This document shows positions 46,270-55,764 of a stretch of DNA of 64,000 bases, in pieces. Position 1 is the stretch's first letter. The number at the start of each line of letters is the position of its first letter. A program made the position numbers and the translations under genes. The notes below the pieces were generated by a model. That model was not told the origin of the DNA and ran no database searches. It saw nothing but the letters and a program-made list of their open reading frames with translations. Source of the stretch: Parafrankia elaeagni. Lineage in GTDB: Bacteria > Actinomycetota > Actinomycetes > Frankiales > Frankiaceae. Where the stretch lies: the NCBI RefSeq assembly GCF_000374165.1, contig NZ_KB893739.1, positions 124,001-188,000 on the forward strand, written 5' to 3'.

Positions 46270-47619
46270 TCAGGCGATCCGGGCGAGGGCCTGGTCCAGC
46301 TCCCGGGCGAACGAGGCCGACGAGTGTCGGCGCAGCCGGCGCCGGAGCTCGTCGGCCCGCCGGCTGTTGCGCTTCGACCGGGTCGACTCCAGCATCGGCA
46401 GGGCCTCCCGGGCGATCGAGCAGCCGGCGTCGAGGTTGCCGAGGTCCATCTGGACAGCCGCCCGCCGCAGCATGTAGGTGGCCCGGTCACGGGTCCGCTC
46501 GTTGGTGCGGATCGCCAGCGACCGCTCCAGCCACCGGTCGGCCTGCACGAGATGGCCGAGGTCGATGTAGCAGCTGCCGACCTGCGCCTGGTACTCCGCG
46601 TCGTCGAAGTAGGCCGACCAGGCCGGGTCCTCGGAGCGGGCCTCGACGAACGCCGCCTCGGCACAGGCCAGGGCCTGCGCGCACAGGCTGGACTCGCCGA
46701 GCGCCGCGTGGGCGCGGGCGCGGCGCATCTGCAGCATCGCCGCGACCCGCCCGCCCGCGCGCCGGGCGCTGGCGACGGCGGCCTCCGCCAGGTCGACGGC
46801 CTCCCGCGGGCGGGCGAAGTCGACGCACTGCAGGGACATGTTCTTCAGGACGTTGGCGCCGAGCATCCGGTCACCGGCCGCGTGCGCGGCGTGCAGGGCG
46901 GTCACCCAGTACCGCTGCGCCGCCGTCTGGTAGCCGGAGTCGAAGGAGACCCAGCCGGCGAAGCGGGCAAGCTCGGCGGCCACCAGGTGCAGGTGGCGGC
47001 CGATCGCCTCGGTGTAGGAGCCGCGCGCGAGCAGCTCGGCGACGACGCCCAGCTCGGCGTCGACGAGGCGGCGGACACTCTCGCCGCCGAGGCGCTCGTC
47101 CATCACCCGCAGGCCCGGGATGTTGTGCTCGATCCGGTTGACGATCTGCTCGTCCACCCGCCCGCCGGCGAGGGCCGCGTGCAGTCGTGCCGGCTCCAGG
47201 CTGAGCCACTCCGACGACAGCGCGGCGACGCCCGGCCCGGTGATGGTCAGGAAGCCGCGCCGGTCGGTCAGCGCGTCCTCGACGACGTCCATCAGCGCGG
47301 TGACGCTGCCGGTGGACGACCACGGGTACTCGGTGCGGACGGCGTCGCCCGTCGGGAGCCACGCCGGCCAGGGATGCGACTCGAGCCGGTCGGCCGGGAC
47401 GCCGAGCTCGGCGGCGAGGGCCAGCTGGGAGACCCGGTCCGGCACCACCCCGCGGTGTTCCCAGCGCCAGACCTTCTGCCGTTCCGCGGCCATGTTCGCG
47501 ACGCCGAGGTCTCGGGCACGCCGCGCGACGACGCGTGCCAGCCGTTGGTAGGACCACCCCCGCTGGGCGCGGACGAAGGCGAGTGGGTGGGTGCAGGCGT
47601 GGGCATTGTCCGTCAGCAT
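46270..47619 (-). CDS. XRE-type regulator with TPR-like helices
   Basis: A 449-residue cytoplasmic regulator. An HTH is at about residues 15-60 (GWSYQRLARVVARRARDLGV, KVWRWEHRGVVPD). The rest is helical with TPR-like pairs (YWVTALHAAHAAGDRMLGAN, VDLAEAAVASARRAGG, RARAHAALGESSLCAQAL). Large HTH-TPR proteins like this control development and secondary metabolism in Streptomyces. ATG 47619 has GAGGAGA about 8 bases upstream. Compare the truncated relative at 540-1661. Confidence 0.8.
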   Translation of the reverse strand: MLTDNAHACTHPLAFVRAQRGWSYQRLARVVARRARDLGVANMAAERQKVWRWEHRGVVPDRVSQLALAAELGVPADRLESHPWPAWLPTGDAVRTEYPWSSTGSVTALMDVVEDALTDRRGFLTITGPGVAALSSEWLSLEPARLHAALAGGRVDEQIVNRIEHNIPGLRVMDERLGGESVRRLVDAELGVVAELLARGSYTEAIGRHLHLVAAELARFAGWVSFDSGYQTAAQRYWVTALHAAHAAGDRMLGANVLKNMSLQCVDFARPREAVDLAEAAVASARRAGGRVAAMLQMRRARAHAALGESSLCAQALACAEAAFVEARSEDPAWSAYFDDAEYQAQVGSCYIDLGHLVQADRWLERSLAIRTNERTRDRATYMLRRAAVQMDLGNLDAGCSIAREALPMLESTRSKRNSRRADELRRRLRRHSSASFARELDQALARIA

Positions 47620-48039
47620 CGGCGTATCTCCTCTGAGTCGCTGACACAGTCGATTGCGTGACCAGCTCGCAACGCTATGTCGCGACATCTTCGTGTCCCA
47701 GGCAAGAGGAGAGTGCGATGTGTGCGGAGAGGTAACGCACGGACCACTTCACAGCGCTGATTGCACGGTTCGCGCACCTACGCGCGTGCGACCATCCCCG
47801 GCATTGCCCCGCAGAAGCCAGATGCGGCACAGGAAGGGGCAAGCCCGGCAGTGTCACGCGGTCGGCCGACGCAGACCGCCAGCGGGAACCCCGTCCGGGT
47901 TACGCCGCGAATGCCCTGGAATGAGCATTCACCATCGGAGGCACGCCCGACCAGGGACCAAGGTCCATCGCTGCGCCCATGAGCAGACGCCGAAGCCAAC
48001 AGCACACCTCCGGACCGAGACCGGACGCCGGGCCTGCGG
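47620..48039. other. intergenic region with a possible zinc-ribbon mini-ORF
   Basis: 420 bases between the XRE-TPR gene and the ABC operon end. From TTG 47654 a rightward frame encodes CDVCGEVTHGPLHSADC, a short CxxC...H...C pattern, then runs on without protein-like composition. The first 150 bases are less GC-biased, which fits the divergent promoter. A real gene is not established. Confidence 0.4.
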
Positions 48040-49155
48040 TCAGGAGGGCTGGCGGGCCCGCGGGACAGTGAGCGCCCGGCCGTCCGGGCCGAAGCAGAGC
48101 AGCGCCGTCGCGGGCGCCGTCACCGTCACCGGTTCGTCGGGCACCACCGGGACGGCCGCGTCCACCCGGACGCCGATCATTCCCGCGGCCGTTCGCACGT
48201 ACATGGTCCGCTCGGCCCCGAGGCGCTCGGCGACGACCACGTGCCCCTGCAGGCTGAACTCGCCGCCCGCGGAGGAGCCGCCCGTGCCACGGACGAGGCG
48301 CAGGTGCTCCGGCCGGACACCGACGGCGGTGGCGGTGGCCGGCGCCGGGGCGGCGAAGCCGGGGCCGCGCAGCCGGCCGTCCGACCAGACGCCCTCGAAG
48401 ACGTTCATCGGCGGGCTGCCGACGAAGGTCGCCACGAAGCGGGTCGCCGGCAGGTCGTAGATCGCGTCCGGGGTCCCGATCTGTTCGATGGCCCCGTGGT
48501 TCATGACGGCGACCCGGTCGCCGACCGCCATCGCCTCGGCCTGGTCGTGCGTCACGAACACCGCGGTGGTGCCGAGCCGGCGGAGCAGGTCGACGATCTC
48601 CACCCGCAGCTCGACCCGCAGCTTCGCGTCCAGCCCGGACATCGGCTCGTCGAGGAGCACGACCCGGGCGCGGGTCGCGATCGCCCGGCCGATGGCCACC
48701 CGCTGGCGCTGCCCGCCGGACATCTGGGCCGGCCGCCGCCGGGCCAGGTCGGCGATGCCGAGCATCCGCAGGGTCTCGGCGGCGCGGTCGCGCGCGTCCG
48801 CCCGGGACATCCCGCGCCCGTACCGCAGGGCCAGCACCAGGTTGTCCGTCGCGGACAGGTGCGGGTAGAGGGCGAAGTGCTGGAAGACCATGGAGACGTC
48901 CCGCCGGTGCGGTGGGACGCCCACCTGGCTGCGATCGTCGAACCGCAGGTCGCCGGCGGTCGGCTGGTCGAGGCCGGCGACGATGCGCAGCAGCGTCGAC
49001 TTTCCCGAACCGGACGGCCCCAGCAGCGCGACGATCTCGCCCGCGGCGATGGTGAGATCGACCCCGGCGAGGGCGTGCACCGGGCCGAAGGTCCGCCCGA
49101 TGCCCACGGCCTCGATCCGCGCCCCCGCGACCGCGGTGACCTCGCCCGCCGTCAC
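48040..49155 (-). CDS. ABC transporter ATP-binding protein (MalK/UgpC type)
   Basis: A 371-residue ATPase that drives import of a sugar or related solute. Walker A is LLGPSGSGKSTLLR, the Q-loop SMVFQHFALYPHL, the signature AQMSGGQRQRVAIGRA and Walker B VVLLDEPMSGLDAKLR, with the switch His in VFVTHDQAEAMA. The C-terminal 130 residues form the TOBE/regulatory domain of the MalK class. The GTG starts 40 bases after the binding-protein gene. This is the last gene of the permease-permease-binding protein-ATPase operon. Confidence 0.92.
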   Translation of the reverse strand: MTAGEVTAVAGARIEAVGIGRTFGPVHALAGVDLTIAAGEIVALLGPSGSGKSTLLRIVAGLDQPTAGDLRFDDRSQVGVPPHRRDVSMVFQHFALYPHLSATDNLVLALRYGRGMSRADARDRAAETLRMLGIADLARRRPAQMSGGQRQRVAIGRAIATRARVVLLDEPMSGLDAKLRVELRVEIVDLLRRLGTTAVFVTHDQAEAMAVGDRVAVMNHGAIEQIGTPDAIYDLPATRFVATFVGSPPMNVFEGVWSDGRLRGPGFAAPAPATATAVGVRPEHLRLVRGTGGSSAGGEFSLQGHVVVAERLGAERTMYVRTAAGMIGVRVDAAVPVVPDEPVTVTAPATALLCFGPDGRALTVPRARQPS

Positions 49156-49195
49156 CGGGCCACGCCCGTCATCGGGCCACGCCCGTCATCGGAGC

Positions 49196-50602
49196 TCATC
49201 GGGTCAGTGCCTCCGCCTCGGCCTGGGCCGCGGCCAGGGTCTGGTCGATGTCAGCGCCACCCATGATCCGCACCACCTGGTCGGACATGGCCTGCGGCAG
49301 CTCGCCGCCACGCGCGCCGCCCCAGGAGGGGGGCGCCACCAGCGACGGTGCGAGGTCGTTGAACGCCCGGAGCTGAGGGTACTGCCGGTACAGCGGCTCC
49401 AGTCGGGCCAACGCCTCGGTGTCGACGGGCAGGTAGCTCAGCGATTCGGTGCTCGCCACGATGACGTCCGGTGCCAGCAGGGAGACGACCAGCTCGGTCG
49501 CCATCTCCCGCTGGCACTGGTCCTCGGCGAGCACGGTCAGCGCGTTCCCGCCGGCGACCGGCGCCTGGGTGCCGCCCGCCAGGGTGGGGAACGGCACCGC
49601 ACCGGCACGGAACCCGCTCTCGCCCTGGTCCTGGATGAACCGCAGGCCGCCGGCGAGCGTCGCCACCGTCACCATCGTCATCGCGGTCTCCTTGCGGATC
49701 CCGAACCGGGGCAGCCCCTGGCTGGTCGGGTTGTCCGACTGTGGCCCGAAGCTCGCGACCCGAGCCAGGAACTGCGCGGCAGCCCGGGCCTGCGGGGTGT
49801 TCAGCCGCGGCCGGCCGGCGTCGTCCTGGAGGGGCGCGCCCCCCGACGAGGCGAGGTTGTTCAGCGCCCACTGCGCGAACCCCTGGCCGGTCGGAATGTC
49901 GATCGGCTGGATGTCCTGCCCGGAGGCGCGGATCTTCTCCGCCGCGGCGATCACACCGTCGGTCGTGGTCAGCGTCGCCGGGTCGACCCCGGCCGCCTCC
50001 AGGACGTCGAGGTTGTAGGCGAGCGCGAGCGTCGAGACCTGCTGGGGGATGCCGATCTGACGCCCGCCGACCTGGCCGAGCGGTGTCATCCGCTGGTCGT
50101 AGGACGCCCGCAGCAGGCGCGGGGACAGCTCCTGGGCGCCGAGCTGGGTGGCGAAGGTCGGCAGCACGTCGAAGCCGGCGACGGCGACGTCGGCCTGCTG
50201 GCCGGCGGACCGGTCCGCACTCAGCTGCTGGACCAGCGCCGTGTAGGTGGGCGCGGTGGCGACGATCTCCACGCTGAGGCCGGGATGCGCCTTCTCCAGG
50301 TAGGCCTTGCCGGACCGGGCCACGTCGTTCAGATTCGCCACCGCGTACATCCGCAGTGTCTTCACCTGGGCGGCGCACCGGGGCGAGGCCATCGCCCCGG
50401 CGACGTCGTCGACACCGGCGGTGGCCGGCCGGGCGGTCGGGCGCAGGCTCTCGGACGGGTCGGGCGTCGAACCGCCCCCACTGCACCCTGCCAGGGTGAC
50501 CAGGGCTGCCGCGAGGGCCGCGGGCACTGCCCGCCGGACGGACACTGCCCGCCGGGCGGACACTGCCTGCCGGACGGACACTGCCCACCGGATACGGATC
50601 AC
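49196..50602 (-). CDS. extracellular solute-binding lipoprotein (sugar type)
   Basis: A 468-residue family 1 binding protein. The signal peptide ends in the lipobox TLAGC near residue 34; 21-bp repeats (about 50525-50590) enlarge the Arg-rich N-region. The mature domain has GVDPATLTTTDGVIAAAEKI and LPTFATQLGAQELSP and resembles sugar or glycerophosphodiester binders. GTG 50602 is preceded by GGGAGGAAAAACC, an excellent ribosome site. It delivers the ligand to the two permeases encoded just upstream; the ligand is unknown. Confidence 0.88.
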   Translation of the reverse strand: MIRIRWAVSVRQAVSARRAVSVRRAVPAALAAALVTLAGCSGGGSTPDPSESLRPTARPATAGVDDVAGAMASPRCAAQVKTLRMYAVANLNDVARSGKAYLEKAHPGLSVEIVATAPTYTALVQQLSADRSAGQQADVAVAGFDVLPTFATQLGAQELSPRLLRASYDQRMTPLGQVGGRQIGIPQQVSTLALAYNLDVLEAAGVDPATLTTTDGVIAAAEKIRASGQDIQPIDIPTGQGFAQWALNNLASSGGAPLQDDAGRPRLNTPQARAAAQFLARVASFGPQSDNPTSQGLPRFGIRKETAMTMVTVATLAGGLRFIQDQGESGFRAGAVPFPTLAGGTQAPVAGGNALTVLAEDQCQREMATELVVSLLAPDVIVASTESLSYLPVDTEALARLEPLYRQYPQLRAFNDLAPSLVAPPSWGGARGGELPQAMSDQVVRIMGGADIDQTLAAAQAEAEALTR

Positions 50603-50650
50603 GGTTTTTCCTCCCGACAGACCGGACCTGCGCACTCACTCATCGTCCCG

Positions 50651-51541
50651 TCAGTCCCCCTGACCGGTGCCCGAGATGCCGGCTGCCAGCCGGCGCTGGG
50701 CCACGATGAACACGAGCAGGGTCGGCAGGCTGATGATGAGTGATCCCGCGGCGAGCTGGGCGAAGTCGGGCAGGGCGGAGCTCCTGCTGGTCAGCCCGGC
50801 CAGGGCGAGCGGCGGGGTGGCGATGTCCGGCGACCGCGCCACGAGCAGCGGCCACAGGTACTCGTTGAACGAGAGCAGGAAGCTGAACACGCTCACGGTC
50901 GCGATCGCCGGGGCGCACAGCGGGACGACGACCCGGCGCAGGGTGCGCGGCGTCCCGAGACCGTCCATCCGCGCCGCCTCCAGCACCGACGCCGGGATCG
51001 TGGTCATGTACTGACGCAGCAGAAAGATCATCGCCGCGTGGGTCATGAACGGCAGCACCAGGCCGACGCGGGTGTCGGCAAGCCCGAGCGCCGAGATCGT
51101 CACGTAGTTCGGCACCGCCGTGACCTGCGGCGGGACGAGCAGCGTGGCAAGCACCACCCCGAAGAGCACCGACCGCCCGCGGAACGGCACCCAGGCGAAC
51201 GCGTAGGCCGCCGGGATCGCCGTGAGCAGCTGGAGCGCCAGGATCGCGAGACTGACAGCCACACCGGTCAGCAGCGCCGGCCCGAGATCGGCCGCCCGCC
51301 AGGCGCTTTCGAAGGCCTGGAAGCTCACCGAGGAGGGGAGCGGGCTGGCCGACATCCCGAGCGCGTTCTGCGGCGGCCCGAGGGCCGTGCGCAGCATCCA
51401 GACGAACGGCAGAAGTGCCGTGGTGACACCCACTGCGAGAAACGCGAAACGCACCGTCCCGGACAGGGCCCGGGCCGGCCGCAGGCCTGCCCGGGCTCCA
51501 CCGGAGGCCACCGGCGGCACGCTCTCCGCCGCCCCCGTCAC
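50651..51541 (-). CDS. sugar-type ABC transporter permease (MalG-like)
   Basis: A 296-residue membrane permease with six predicted helices. The EAA loop that docks the ATPase reads EAARMDGLGTPRTLRRVVVP near residue 195. The N-terminal segment is a short hydrophilic leader, then the first helix (FAFLAVGVTTALLPFVWML). The GTG overlaps the TGA of the other permease (GTGA), so the two are made in equal amounts. Binding protein and ATPase follow. Confidence 0.9.
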   Translation of the reverse strand: MTGAAESVPPVASGGARAGLRPARALSGTVRFAFLAVGVTTALLPFVWMLRTALGPPQNALGMSASPLPSSVSFQAFESAWRAADLGPALLTGVAVSLAILALQLLTAIPAAYAFAWVPFRGRSVLFGVVLATLLVPPQVTAVPNYVTISALGLADTRVGLVLPFMTHAAMIFLLRQYMTTIPASVLEAARMDGLGTPRTLRRVVVPLCAPAIATVSVFSFLLSFNEYLWPLLVARSPDIATPPLALAGLTSRSSALPDFAQLAAGSLIISLPTLLVFIVAQRRLAAGISGTGQGD

Positions 51542-52515
51542 CGCCGGGCTCCTTCCAGCGCGGGTGCTCCCCCGGCAGGCACCTCGTTGGCAGGCGTTGC
51601 CCCGGCAGGCGCGTCCGCGTCCTCGCGGGCCACCCGCAGGCGCCGGCCGAGCAGCGCACCGGCGGCACCGATGAGCACCACGGTGACCAGCAGCAGCAAA
51701 GCGATCATGGATGCGTAGCCGATCCGGAAGGAACCGGTGAAGCCGACCTGGTAGATGTAGTAGATGATCGTCGTGCTGGAGTCGAGCGGGCCGCCGTCGG
51801 TCAGCACCGCGACCGTCTCGAAGGTCTGCAGCGTCAGAACCGTGACGAAGACGGCGAGGAAGACGGTCGTCGGGCCCAGCAGCGGCAGCGTGATGTGGCG
51901 CAGCCGCGCCAGCCCGCGGACGCCGTCGACCTCCGCCGCCTCGTAGACGGAGGGCGGGATGGCGGTGAGCCCGGCGAGGTAGACCACGAACACGAAGCTC
52001 GTCAGCCGCCAACCCCCGACCAGCGCGACGACCGGCAGCGCCGTGTCACTGTCGCCCAGCCAGTTCTGCGGGTCGACACCCACGACTCCGACCAGGGTGT
52101 TCGCCAGGCCGTCCGGGCTGGCGTCGAAGATGTACCGGAAGACGACCGCCATGGCCACGATGTTCGCGCTTGCCGGCAGGAACAACGCGAAGCGGACCGC
52201 AGGCCGGCCGCGGGTGACGCTGTTCGCGGCCAGCGCGAGCAGCAGGCCGAGCACAACGGACGGAATGACCGTCAACAGGCAGTAGACGAGCGTGTTGCGG
52301 ACGGCCCGGCCGAGATCCGGGTCGGACAGCGCCTCCCGCAGGTTCGCGGTGCCCACCCAGTGAAAGTCGACACCGGTGAGCTTCTTGTCCGTTCCCGCGA
52401 CAAAGGCCGACACCGCAGCCGGCCCGATGACGAACACGCACAACCCGACCAGAGCCGGGGTCACCAGAGCGGCTGCGCGCCAGCCGTCACGCCCGGCCCT
52501 CGTACGCTCCGCCAC
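51538..52515 (-). CDS. sugar-type ABC transporter permease (MalF-like)
   Basis: A 325-residue membrane permease and the first gene of the importer operon. Six helices are visible, for example LVTPALVGLCVFVIGPAAV at the start and SMIALLLLVTVVLIGAAGAL near the end. The EAA loop is YEAAEVDGVRGLARLRHITL. The last 30 residues are Ala/Pro-rich. The GTG start is 356 bases from the divergent DUF349 gene, so a promoter is expected there. No repressor gene is in the operon. Confidence 0.9.
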   Translation of the reverse strand: MAERTRAGRDGWRAAALVTPALVGLCVFVIGPAAVSAFVAGTDKKLTGVDFHWVGTANLREALSDPDLGRAVRNTLVYCLLTVIPSVVLGLLLALAANSVTRGRPAVRFALFLPASANIVAMAVVFRYIFDASPDGLANTLVGVVGVDPQNWLGDSDTALPVVALVGGWRLTSFVFVVYLAGLTAIPPSVYEAAEVDGVRGLARLRHITLPLLGPTTVFLAVFVTVLTLQTFETVAVLTDGGPLDSSTTIIYYIYQVGFTGSFRIGYASMIALLLLVTVVLIGAAGALLGRRLRVAREDADAPAGATPANEVPAGGAPALEGARR

Positions 52516-52871
52516 GGTTACGCATCTTGGCCCCGCAGGGACGCGTACGCACGCACCGGGTGCGGGAAAAGGTGACCAGGCGGGTCATTTCCGAACCAAT
52601 TGCTGGTGACCGTCCGGCGAGGTGCCGACGACGTGACGCTTCTCGCGACTGTGCCCCCCTCCGGCCCGCACCGCCGGGCCGGTACAGCCAGGCCGTCGGA
52701 CAGTGGGCTGCGCTGCCGGGCGCCGCGCCGACGGACGGGCCACATCGGCGCACCGGGCACCCACCGGGGGGCCGCGGACTTCCCACCAGATCCGATACCC
52801 GCGGACGGTCCCCTTCCGGGCCGATGCCTGCAACAATGGCAGGCATCTTGATGTCGATCTTCGGGAACGCG
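52516..52871. other. divergent promoter region ABC operon/DUF349
   Basis: 356 bases between divergent genes. The stretch 52560-52640 is relatively AT-rich on the side of the ABC operon. No operator with obvious dyad symmetry was found. No gene is supported. Confidence 0.4.
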
Positions 52872-54194
52872 ATGAGTGACCGCAGCGACGGCGGACGCGA
52901 CGACAGCGCACGCCTGGGCACCGGACCTGGCGGGTCTGCCCCCCGCCCCGACGGGAGCGGGCCTCCCAGCGCGCGCAGCGCCGGCCGGGAGAGCGACGAC
53001 CAGCCCCCCTGGGGCCGGGTCTCCTCCGACGGCACGGTGTATCTGCGTACCGCTGACGGCGAGCGGGCCGTCGGCTCCTGGCGCGCGGGCGGCCCGGAGG
53101 AGGGCCTCGCCCACTTCCGGCGCCGGTACGACGATCTGGCCGCCGAGGTCGAGCTGCTGGAACGGCGGCTTACCGTCAGCGGTGTGGACCCGTCCGGCAT
53201 CGCCGGCAGCGCACGCCGACTGCGTGAGGGCCTCTCCCAGGCCGCGGTCGTCGGTGATGTGGAGGCACTCGCCACCCGTCTCGACGCCGTCATGGCCGCG
53301 ACGGACACCCGCCGCACCGAGCTGGCGGCCGAGCGCGCCCGCCGGGTGGCCGTCGCGGTCGCTGCCAAGGAGGAGCTGGTCACCGAGGCGGAGCAGCTCA
53401 CCCGCAGCTCCGAGTGGAAGGCGACCAGCGAGCGCTTCCGCACGATCGGCGACGAGTTCCGCGCGATCACCGGGGTCGACAAGCGGACCGACTCGGCGCT
53501 GTGGCGGCGGATCGCCGCGGCGCGGGACGAGTTCACCCGCCGGCGTACCGCCCACTTCGCCGCCCTCGACACCCAGCGCTCCCGTTCCCGGGAGCGCAAG
53601 GAAGCGATCATCGCCGAGGCCGTCACTCTGTCGGACTCGTCCGACTGGGGCCCGACGACCGCGCGTTACCGGGCGCTCATGACCGAGTGGAAGTCGGCCG
53701 GCCGGGCCGCGAAGGACGTCGACGACGAGCTGTGGGCCCGTTTCCGTGCCGCGCAGGACGCCTTCTTCAGCCGGCGCAACGCCGTGAACGCCGAGCGCGA
53801 CGCGGAGCTGCGGGAGAACCAGGCCCGCAAGGAGGAACTGCTCGCCGAAGCCACCGCGCTCGACCCGGCGGACGTCGAGCGGTCGCTGCGCCGCTACCGC
53901 GAGATCCAGGGCCGGTGGGACGCCATCGGGCACGTGCCCCGTGAGGTCGTGAACAGCCTGGAGCGTCAGCTCAGCTCGATCGGCGACAAGCTGCGCGAGG
54001 CCTCGGACGCCCGCTGGGACCAGCGCGAGATCAACGAGTCGCCGTTCCTGCGCCGACTGCGGGAATCGATCGCGAAGCTGGAGACGAAGCTGGAGCGGGC
54101 CCGGTCGAACGGGCGGGCCCGCGAGATCGCGGAGACCGAGACGGCGCTGGCGACCCAGCGGGCGTGGCTGGCCCAGGCCGAGAAACAGGGCTGA
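52872..54194 (+). CDS. DUF349 domain protein
   Basis: A 440-residue cytoplasmic, mostly helical and coiled-coil protein. It has the DUF349 pattern of repeated three-helix units with conserved W and F: SEWKATSERFRTIGDEFRAI, SDWGPTTARYRALMTEWKSA and EIQGRWDAIGHVPREVVNSL. The N-terminus has PPWGRVSSDGTVYLRTADGE, shared with actinobacterial homologues. ATG 52872 is preferred from homologue starts; ATG 52851 and 52836 are in frame. Function is not established. It may act on ribosomes or RNA, but that is speculation. Confidence 0.82.
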   Translation: MSDRSDGGRDDSARLGTGPGGSAPRPDGSGPPSARSAGRESDDQPPWGRVSSDGTVYLRTADGERAVGSWRAGGPEEGLAHFRRRYDDLAAEVELLERRLTVSGVDPSGIAGSARRLREGLSQAAVVGDVEALATRLDAVMAATDTRRTELAAERARRVAVAVAAKEELVTEAEQLTRSSEWKATSERFRTIGDEFRAITGVDKRTDSALWRRIAAARDEFTRRRTAHFAALDTQRSRSRERKEAIIAEAVTLSDSSDWGPTTARYRALMTEWKSAGRAAKDVDDELWARFRAAQDAFFSRRNAVNAERDAELRENQARKEELLAEATALDPADVERSLRRYREIQGRWDAIGHVPREVVNSLERQLSSIGDKLREASDARWDQREINESPFLRRLRESIAKLETKLERARSNGRAREIAETETALATQRAWLAQAEKQG

Positions 54195-54301
54195 CCGGGC
54201 ACGCCCGGAACGCCCGGTGTGCTAACTGCCCGCTTGCCGAAGCTAGCATTGCGTCGTACGTTCGTCTGGTGATGCGGCGTACCTGCGGAGGTCGGTAACG
54301 G

Positions 54302-55159
54302 GTGGCAGCTATTCATGTGCGGGATGTCGGCGACTTCATCCGGGAGCAGCGTCGCGGCGCCCAGATCTCGCTGCGTCAGCTCGCCCGGCAGGCCGGGGTG
54401 AGCAACCCGTACCTGAGCCAGATCGAGCGCGGGCTGCGCCGGCCGTCGGCCGAGATCCTCCAGCAGATCGCGAAGGCGCTGCGGATCTCCGCGGAGGTCC
54501 TCTACGTGCAGGCCGGCATTCTGGAGGAACGTGAGGGCGGCGAGGACCTCCTCGCCGCCGTCCACGCCGACGACACCCTGACCGAGCGTCAGAAGCAGGT
54601 CATCGTCGACATCTACGACGCCTTCCGCCGGGAGAACGCGCTCGCCGGAGCGGGCTTGTCGGCACGCCCGGCCGCGATGCGGCCCGCGGGCACCGACGCC
54701 GGGCACGCCGACGAGCATCCCGTCATCGACGCGGAACCTCCCGCTGCCACGGAACCTCCCGCTGCTGCGGAGCCCGCCACTGCCGCGGAGCCCGCCGCCG
54801 AGGCGGATGCGGTTCCCGATGTCACCACCGCCCCGACTGCCCCAGCCGCCGCCGCGGGTTCCCCGGGCGGGGCGGGTGCGCGGCCGCGGGCCACCGGCAC
54901 CCGGCGTGCCACCAGGTCCACGCGTTCACCGTCGAGGACCACGTCCACCAGCACCGGCGGAACGCCCAACGGCACAGCCGGGGCGACCGCGGGCGGAGGC
55001 GGCACGACCGCCGCGCCCAGGCGCACCGCCCGCAAGTCGGGGGACGGGCGCCGGGCGCCGCGTAGCAGCGGTACGAAGGCCGCCACGGAGCCCGGCGACG
55101 GCACGGCAGGGCCGGCCGCGCCGGCGCAGCCACCGTCCGCCGACGACGGCACCACCTGA
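54302..55159 (+). CDS. XRE-family HTH regulator next to the HBHA-like gene
   Basis: A 285-residue protein. The HTH is at about residues 10-65 (QISLRQLARQAGVSNPYLSQ, IERGLRRPSAEILQQIAKAL). A short helical segment to about 115 follows (ERQKQVIVDIYDAFRREN), then 170 residues of Ala/Thr/Pro-rich disorder. GTG 54302 has GGAGG about 10 bases upstream. Mycobacterial Rv0474 is a similar regulator directly before hbhA. The next gene starts 41 bases downstream and is HBHA-like, so the pairing is conserved and the regulator probably controls it. Confidence 0.82.
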   Translation: MAAIHVRDVGDFIREQRRGAQISLRQLARQAGVSNPYLSQIERGLRRPSAEILQQIAKALRISAEVLYVQAGILEEREGGEDLLAAVHADDTLTERQKQVIVDIYDAFRRENALAGAGLSARPAAMRPAGTDAGHADEHPVIDAEPPAATEPPAAAEPATAAEPAAEADAVPDVTTAPTAPAAAAGSPGGAGARPRATGTRRATRSTRSPSRTTSTSTGGTPNGTAGATAGGGGTTAAPRRTARKSGDGRRAPRSSGTKAATEPGDGTAGPAAPAQPPSADDGTT

Positions 55160-55200
55160 CCCAACACCGCCACAACCACCGGAGATCACTAGGAGATCAC

Positions 55201-55668
55201 ATGGCCACCGCCCGAACCAGCGCGAAGGCGAAGAGCGAAGCCGCGTCCACGTCCGACGTCCGCAAGCCGCTGTACGCCTCCGTGGGCGCCGCCGACCTCG
55301 CGGTCGAGAAGCTCCTGACGATCCCCGCGGCCTACGGGACGGAGGTCCGCCGCATCTCGGACCGGGTCAGCCAGATCCCGGCGCAGGCCGCACGGGTCCC
55401 CGTCCAGGTCAGCTCGGCAGTTCTCGCGCTGCCGGTCACGGTGGGCTCGCAGATCTCGGATCTGCAGGGCCGCGCGACCGACCTGTACAACTCCTTCGCG
55501 AGCCGCGGGGAGAAGCGGGTGGCGGGCATCCGGCGCAGCCCGGCGACGGAGGAGGCCGTGAAGCAGACGCGCACCGCGACCAGCAAGACGCGGGCCGCGC
55601 GCACCTCGACCCGCAAGGCGGCCAGTGCCACCGCCCGCGCCGTCAGCGACGCGACAACACCCCGCTGA
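55201..55668 (+). CDS. HBHA-like basic coiled-coil protein
   Basis: A 155-residue protein. KPLYASVGAADLAVEKLL near residue 22 and YNSFASRGEKRVAGIRR near 95 match the mycobacterial heparin-binding hemagglutinin. The middle is helical and the C-terminus is an Ala/Lys/Arg/Thr-rich tail (SKTRAARTSTRKAASATARA), comparable to the lysine-rich heparin-binding tail. No signal peptide is seen, as in HBHA. In mycobacteria the protein works in adhesion and lipid inclusions. It is followed by a strong terminator at 55702-55749, so the regulator-HBHA pair is a unit. Confidence 0.72.
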   Translation: MATARTSAKAKSEAASTSDVRKPLYASVGAADLAVEKLLTIPAAYGTEVRRISDRVSQIPAQAARVPVQVSSAVLALPVTVGSQISDLQGRATDLYNSFASRGEKRVAGIRRSPATEEAVKQTRTATSKTRAARTSTRKAASATARAVSDATTPR

Positions 55669-55701
55669 CGACGGAGCGACAACGAAACAACGCGCCGACT
55701 C

Positions 55702-55749
55702 CGCGCGTCGCGGGCCGGGCCCCTGGCAGGAACCGGCCCGCGACGCGCG
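55702..55749 (+). terminator. strong hairpin terminator after the HBHA-like gene
   Basis: A perfect 17-bp stem (CGCGCGTCGCGGGCCGG with its complement) closes a 14-base loop and is followed by TGTTGTTAT. It begins 33 bases after the HBHA-like stop and ends just before the aldo/keto reductase gene. Among the hairpins seen in this window it is the most stable. Confidence 0.85.
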
Positions 55750-55764
55750 TGTTGTTATCAGGGC

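Noticed and set aside
52527-52871. Upstream extension of the DUF349 protein to base 52527
   Set aside because: The extra 115 residues overlap the divergent promoter region and have no family match.
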